Assembly: GCF_030818415.1 (NCBI RefSeq)
Contig: NZ_JAUTAE010000001.1
Span: forward strand, 1,552,501 to 1,616,500
Reading direction: 5' to 3'
From: Sphingomonas sp. SORGH_AS_0950
GTDB lineage: Bacteria; Pseudomonadota; Alphaproteobacteria; Sphingomonadales; Sphingomonadaceae
Length of the DNA stretch: 64,000 bases
The notes below the pieces were generated by a model, which saw only the letters and a list, made by a program, of their open reading frames with translations, did not search any database and had not been told where the DNA came from. Of this stretch, positions 62,038 through 64,000 are shown piece by piece. The translations under genes were made by a program, and so were the position numbers. How positions within the stretch are numbered: position 1 is the stretch's first letter; the number at the start of each line of letters is the position of its first letter.

Positions 62038-63185
62038 CGGCTGCCACCGCCCCCTGGACCGACCGAGGCGACCTGATCGCGCTGGCCGAGCGGCTGGAGG
62101 CGCGGTTCGTCGGCGGCGCGGTGCGCGATTCGCTGCTGGGCCAGGCGGTGGCGGACATCGACCTCGCCACGCCGCTGTCGCCTGAGACGGTCATCGCGCG
62201 CGTGCGCGAGGCGGGGTTCAAGCCGGTGCCGACGGGCATCGCGCATGGCACGATCACCGCCGTCCTGCCCGATGGCCCGGTCGAGGTCACGACGCTGCGC
62301 CGCGACGTGTCGACCGATGGCCGCCATGCCGTCGTCGCCTTCACCGACGACTGGCGCGAGGATGCGGCGCGGCGCGACTTCACGATGAACGCGCTCTATG
62401 CCGATCCGGTGACGGCCGAGCTGTTCGACTATTTCGGCGGGCTGGACGATCTGAAGGCGGGGCGGGTCCGCTTCATCGGCGATCCGTTGCAGCGCATCGC
62501 CGAGGATCATCTCCGCATCCTGCGCTTCTTCCGCTTTCACGCACGCTTCGGCCAGGCGATCGACCAGGCCGGGCTGGACGCCTGTACGCAGCGCGCCAAC
62601 GACCTGATGGCGCTGTCACGCGAACGGATCGCGGCCGAATTGCTGAAGCTGCTGGTCGCGGCGCGCGCGGTGCCGGTGGTGGCGCTGATGGTCGAACAGG
62701 GCATCTTCCGCGCGGTCATCCCCGAGATCGATCGCGCCGGGGCCGACCGGCTGGCCCGCCTCGCCGAAGCGGAAGCGGCGGCGGGGATCGCCCCCGACCC
62801 GATCCGCCGCCTCGCTGCGCTGCTGCCCCCCGAGGCCGCCGAGCCGGTGGGCGCGCGGTTGAAGCTGTCCAATCTGGACCGCAAGCGCCTGATCGCCGCG
62901 ACCGCCGGGCCGGGCGATGAGGGGCCCCATGCGCTGGCATACCGGGTGGGCACGACCGGCGCGGTCGACCGGCTATTGCTGGCGGGCGAATCGGTGGCGG
63001 CGATCCGCGACTGGACGCCCCCTGCCCTGCCGCTGACCGGCGGGGCGCTGGTCGAGCGCGGCGTGCGCAAGGGCCCCGATGTCGCGCGGCTGCTGCGTCA
63101 GGTGGAGACCCGGTGGATCGCGGAGGGCTTTCCGGACGCGGGCCGGGTCGCCGAGCTGGCCGATGCGGCGGTGGCTCAGGCCTGA
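62034..63185 (+). CDS. cca: CCA tRNA nucleotidyltransferase
   Basis: A class II nucleotidyltransferase of 383 residues that adds or repairs the 3' CCA end of tRNAs. The N-terminus has FVGGAVRDSLLG and the metal Asp pair in DIDLATPL, then ARRDFTMNALY, the flexible-loop/head region and the helix FHARFGQAIDQ. The HD domain of the longer E. coli enzyme is absent, as in other alphaproteobacteria. ATG 62034 overlaps the Nudix stop. The last ten bases overlap the convergent EAL gene. Confidence 0.92.
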   Translation: MTAATAPWTDRGDLIALAERLEARFVGGAVRDSLLGQAVADIDLATPLSPETVIARVREAGFKPVPTGIAHGTITAVLPDGPVEVTTLRRDVSTDGRHAVVAFTDDWREDAARRDFTMNALYADPVTAELFDYFGGLDDLKAGRVRFIGDPLQRIAEDHLRILRFFRFHARFGQAIDQAGLDACTQRANDLMALSRERIAAELLKLLVAARAVPVVALMVEQGIFRAVIPEIDRAGADRLARLAEAEAAAGIAPDPIRRLAALLPPEAAEPVGARLKLSNLDRKRLIAATAGPGDEGPHALAYRVGTTGAVDRLLLAGESVAAIRDWTPPALPLTGGALVERGVRKGPDVARLLRQVETRWIAEGFPDAGRVAELADAAVAQA

Positions 63186-64000
63186 GCCGCGATCATCGCC
63201 CAGGCCGCCTCGGGGTCGAGCGGCTTGGCATAGAGATAGCCCTGGCCATAGGTGCAGCCCAGCGCCGCCAGCGTCTGGCCGAGTTCGATCGTCTCGATCC
63301 CCTCGGCGGTGGTCTTCATGCCCAGCGCCTGCGCCAGACCCATGATCGCGCGGACGATGGCGATCTTGTCGCGGTCGGCCAGCATGCCGTTCACGAAGCT
63401 GCGGTCGATCTTGAGAATGTCGATGGGCAGTTTCTGGAGATAGGCGAGATTGGAATAGCCGGTGCCGAAATCGTCCATCGCCACCGTCGTGCCGAGTTCC
63501 TTCAGCCCCTCCATGATCATGGTCACGCCGTCGGGATCGCCGACGATCGCGCTTTCGGTCAGCTCCAGCGTCAGCCGGTCGCCCGCGATCCCGGCCTTGC
63601 CCAGCGCGCCGTCGATCACGGCCGGGATGGCATCGCGCTGAAGCTGGATCGCCGAGACGTTGACCGACATCCGCATCCCGCACGACCCGCCCGCGATACG
63701 GTCCCACTCGGCCAGCTGCATCGTCGCCTGCTGCACCGCCCAGCGGCCAAGCGGCACGATCAGCCCCGATTCCTCGGCGACCGGGATGAAGTCGACCGGG
63801 GAATGGTCGCACCCCTCGGCATCGCGCCACCGCGCCAGCGCCTCGAACGAGACCATGCGGCCCGTTGAAAGATCGCAGATCGGCTGATAGGCGAGATGCA
63901 GTTCCTCGCGCTCGATCGCGCGGCGCAGCGAGGTCTCCATCGCGAACTGGGCGCGCGCGATGGTGAAGGCCTGGGGGTGATAGACCTCGGTCCGACCCGC
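63176..64000 (-). CDS. EAL-domain protein, C-terminal part of a GGDEF-EAL protein (5' partial)
   Basis: C-di-GMP phosphodiesterase-type EAL domain. The frame stays open to the window edge, and the 20 residues before Met at 63940 (EVYHPQAFTIARAQFA region) look like the linker that follows a GGDEF domain, so the real start is outside. Catalytic features are present: FEALARW (EAL variant), NVSAIQL, LELTESAIV, MDDFGTGYSNL, LKIDRSFV and TAEGIET. All the metal-binding acids appear intact, so it could be active. Confidence 0.9.
   Translation of the reverse strand, partial: AGRTEVYHPQAFTIARAQFAMETSLRRAIEREELHLAYQPICDLSTGRMVSFEALARWRDAEGCDHSPVDFIPVAEESGLIVPLGRWAVQQATMQLAEWDRIAGGSCGMRMSVNVSAIQLQRDAIPAVIDGALGKAGIAGDRLTLELTESAIVGDPDGVTMIMEGLKELGTTVAMDDFGTGYSNLAYLQKLPIDILKIDRSFVNGMLADRDKIAIVRAIMGLAQALGMKTTAEGIETIELGQTLAALGCTYGQGYLYAKPLDPEAAWAMIAAQA

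Noticed and set aside
1..64000. tRNA, rRNA, CRISPR, prophage or insertion sequence genes
   Set aside because: No cloverleaf-like sequence, regularly spaced repeats, transposase, integrase or phage structural gene was recognised on either strand.

Overview
The window comes from a GC-rich alphaproteobacterium, most probably Sphingomonas or a close relative of the Sphingomonadaceae. The basis is the coding style and gene set: many TonB-dependent receptors, a tonB-exbB-exbD-exbD cluster, UPF0262, DUF2849 and DUF934 proteins, SelO, an assimilatory sulfate operon with an Fe-S type CysH, and dispersed inverted repeats of a kind familiar from sphingomonads. No tRNA, rRNA, CRISPR array, transposase or phage gene was seen. 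Both edges cut genes: a 2-hydroxyacid dehydrogenase on the left and an EAL-domain protein on the right.

Left part (1-20.7 kb) is mixed housekeeping. It holds a small lipoprotein, a nucleotidyltransferase-like protein, nitronate monooxygenase, a GT4 glycosyltransferase, an alpha/beta hydrolase, a selO gene broken by a one-base insertion, an astD-like aldehyde dehydrogenase and a large TonB-dependent receptor. These are followed by a tightly overlapping sulfate/siroheme operon (cobA, DUF2849, cysI, DUF934, cysH), dnaB, a coupled UPF0262-GH25-cdd trio, a MerR-TipAS regulator and dcd.

The centre (20.7-52.6 kb) is one large purine-degradation island. A leftward operon of about 14 kb (35850 to 21637) encodes, in order of transcription, a secreted adenosine deaminase, a TonB-dependent receptor, HpxX, HpxY, HpxW, allantoate amidohydrolase, a frameshifted ureidoglycine aminotransferase, allantoinase PuuE, HpxZ, UraD, an FAD oxidoreductase, UraH and an SBF-like transporter. 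A divergent rightward operon (36059 to 44497) encodes an AzgA-type permease, XdhABC, guanine deaminase and a secreted nucleoside hydrolase. Beyond these lie a LysR regulator, another TonB-dependent receptor, a secreted NUP-family protein, a xanthine/uracil-type permease, an adenine deaminase and a purine-type phosphoribosyltransferase. A second LysR gene sits at the left end of the island. Read together, the genes would process nucleosides outside the cytoplasm, import purines, convert adenine and guanine to xanthine, oxidise xanthine to urate, and break urate down through allantoin, allantoate, ureidoglycine, oxalurate and oxamate.

No recognised urate oxidase is present. A 473-residue FAD/NAD(P)-type oxidoreductase lies exactly between uraH and uraD, making it the best candidate for that step. 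A shared word, TGCAACGATC, occurs in the divergent promoter region at 35.9 kb and next to the LysR/TonB-receptor intergenic region at 45.4 kb, and may be an operator.

Right part (52.6-64 kb) returns to housekeeping: an MBL-fold hydrolase with a SRAP protein, a repeat-rich gene-poor stretch (54.3-55.2 kb), a TPR protein, the tonB system with a clear terminator, folB, a GNAT acetyltransferase, a coupled DUF1285-Nudix-cca operon and the EAL protein. Two conserved genes (selO and hpxJ) each carry a single-base insertion. These may be real mutations or base-calling errors, and the sequence alone cannot tell.
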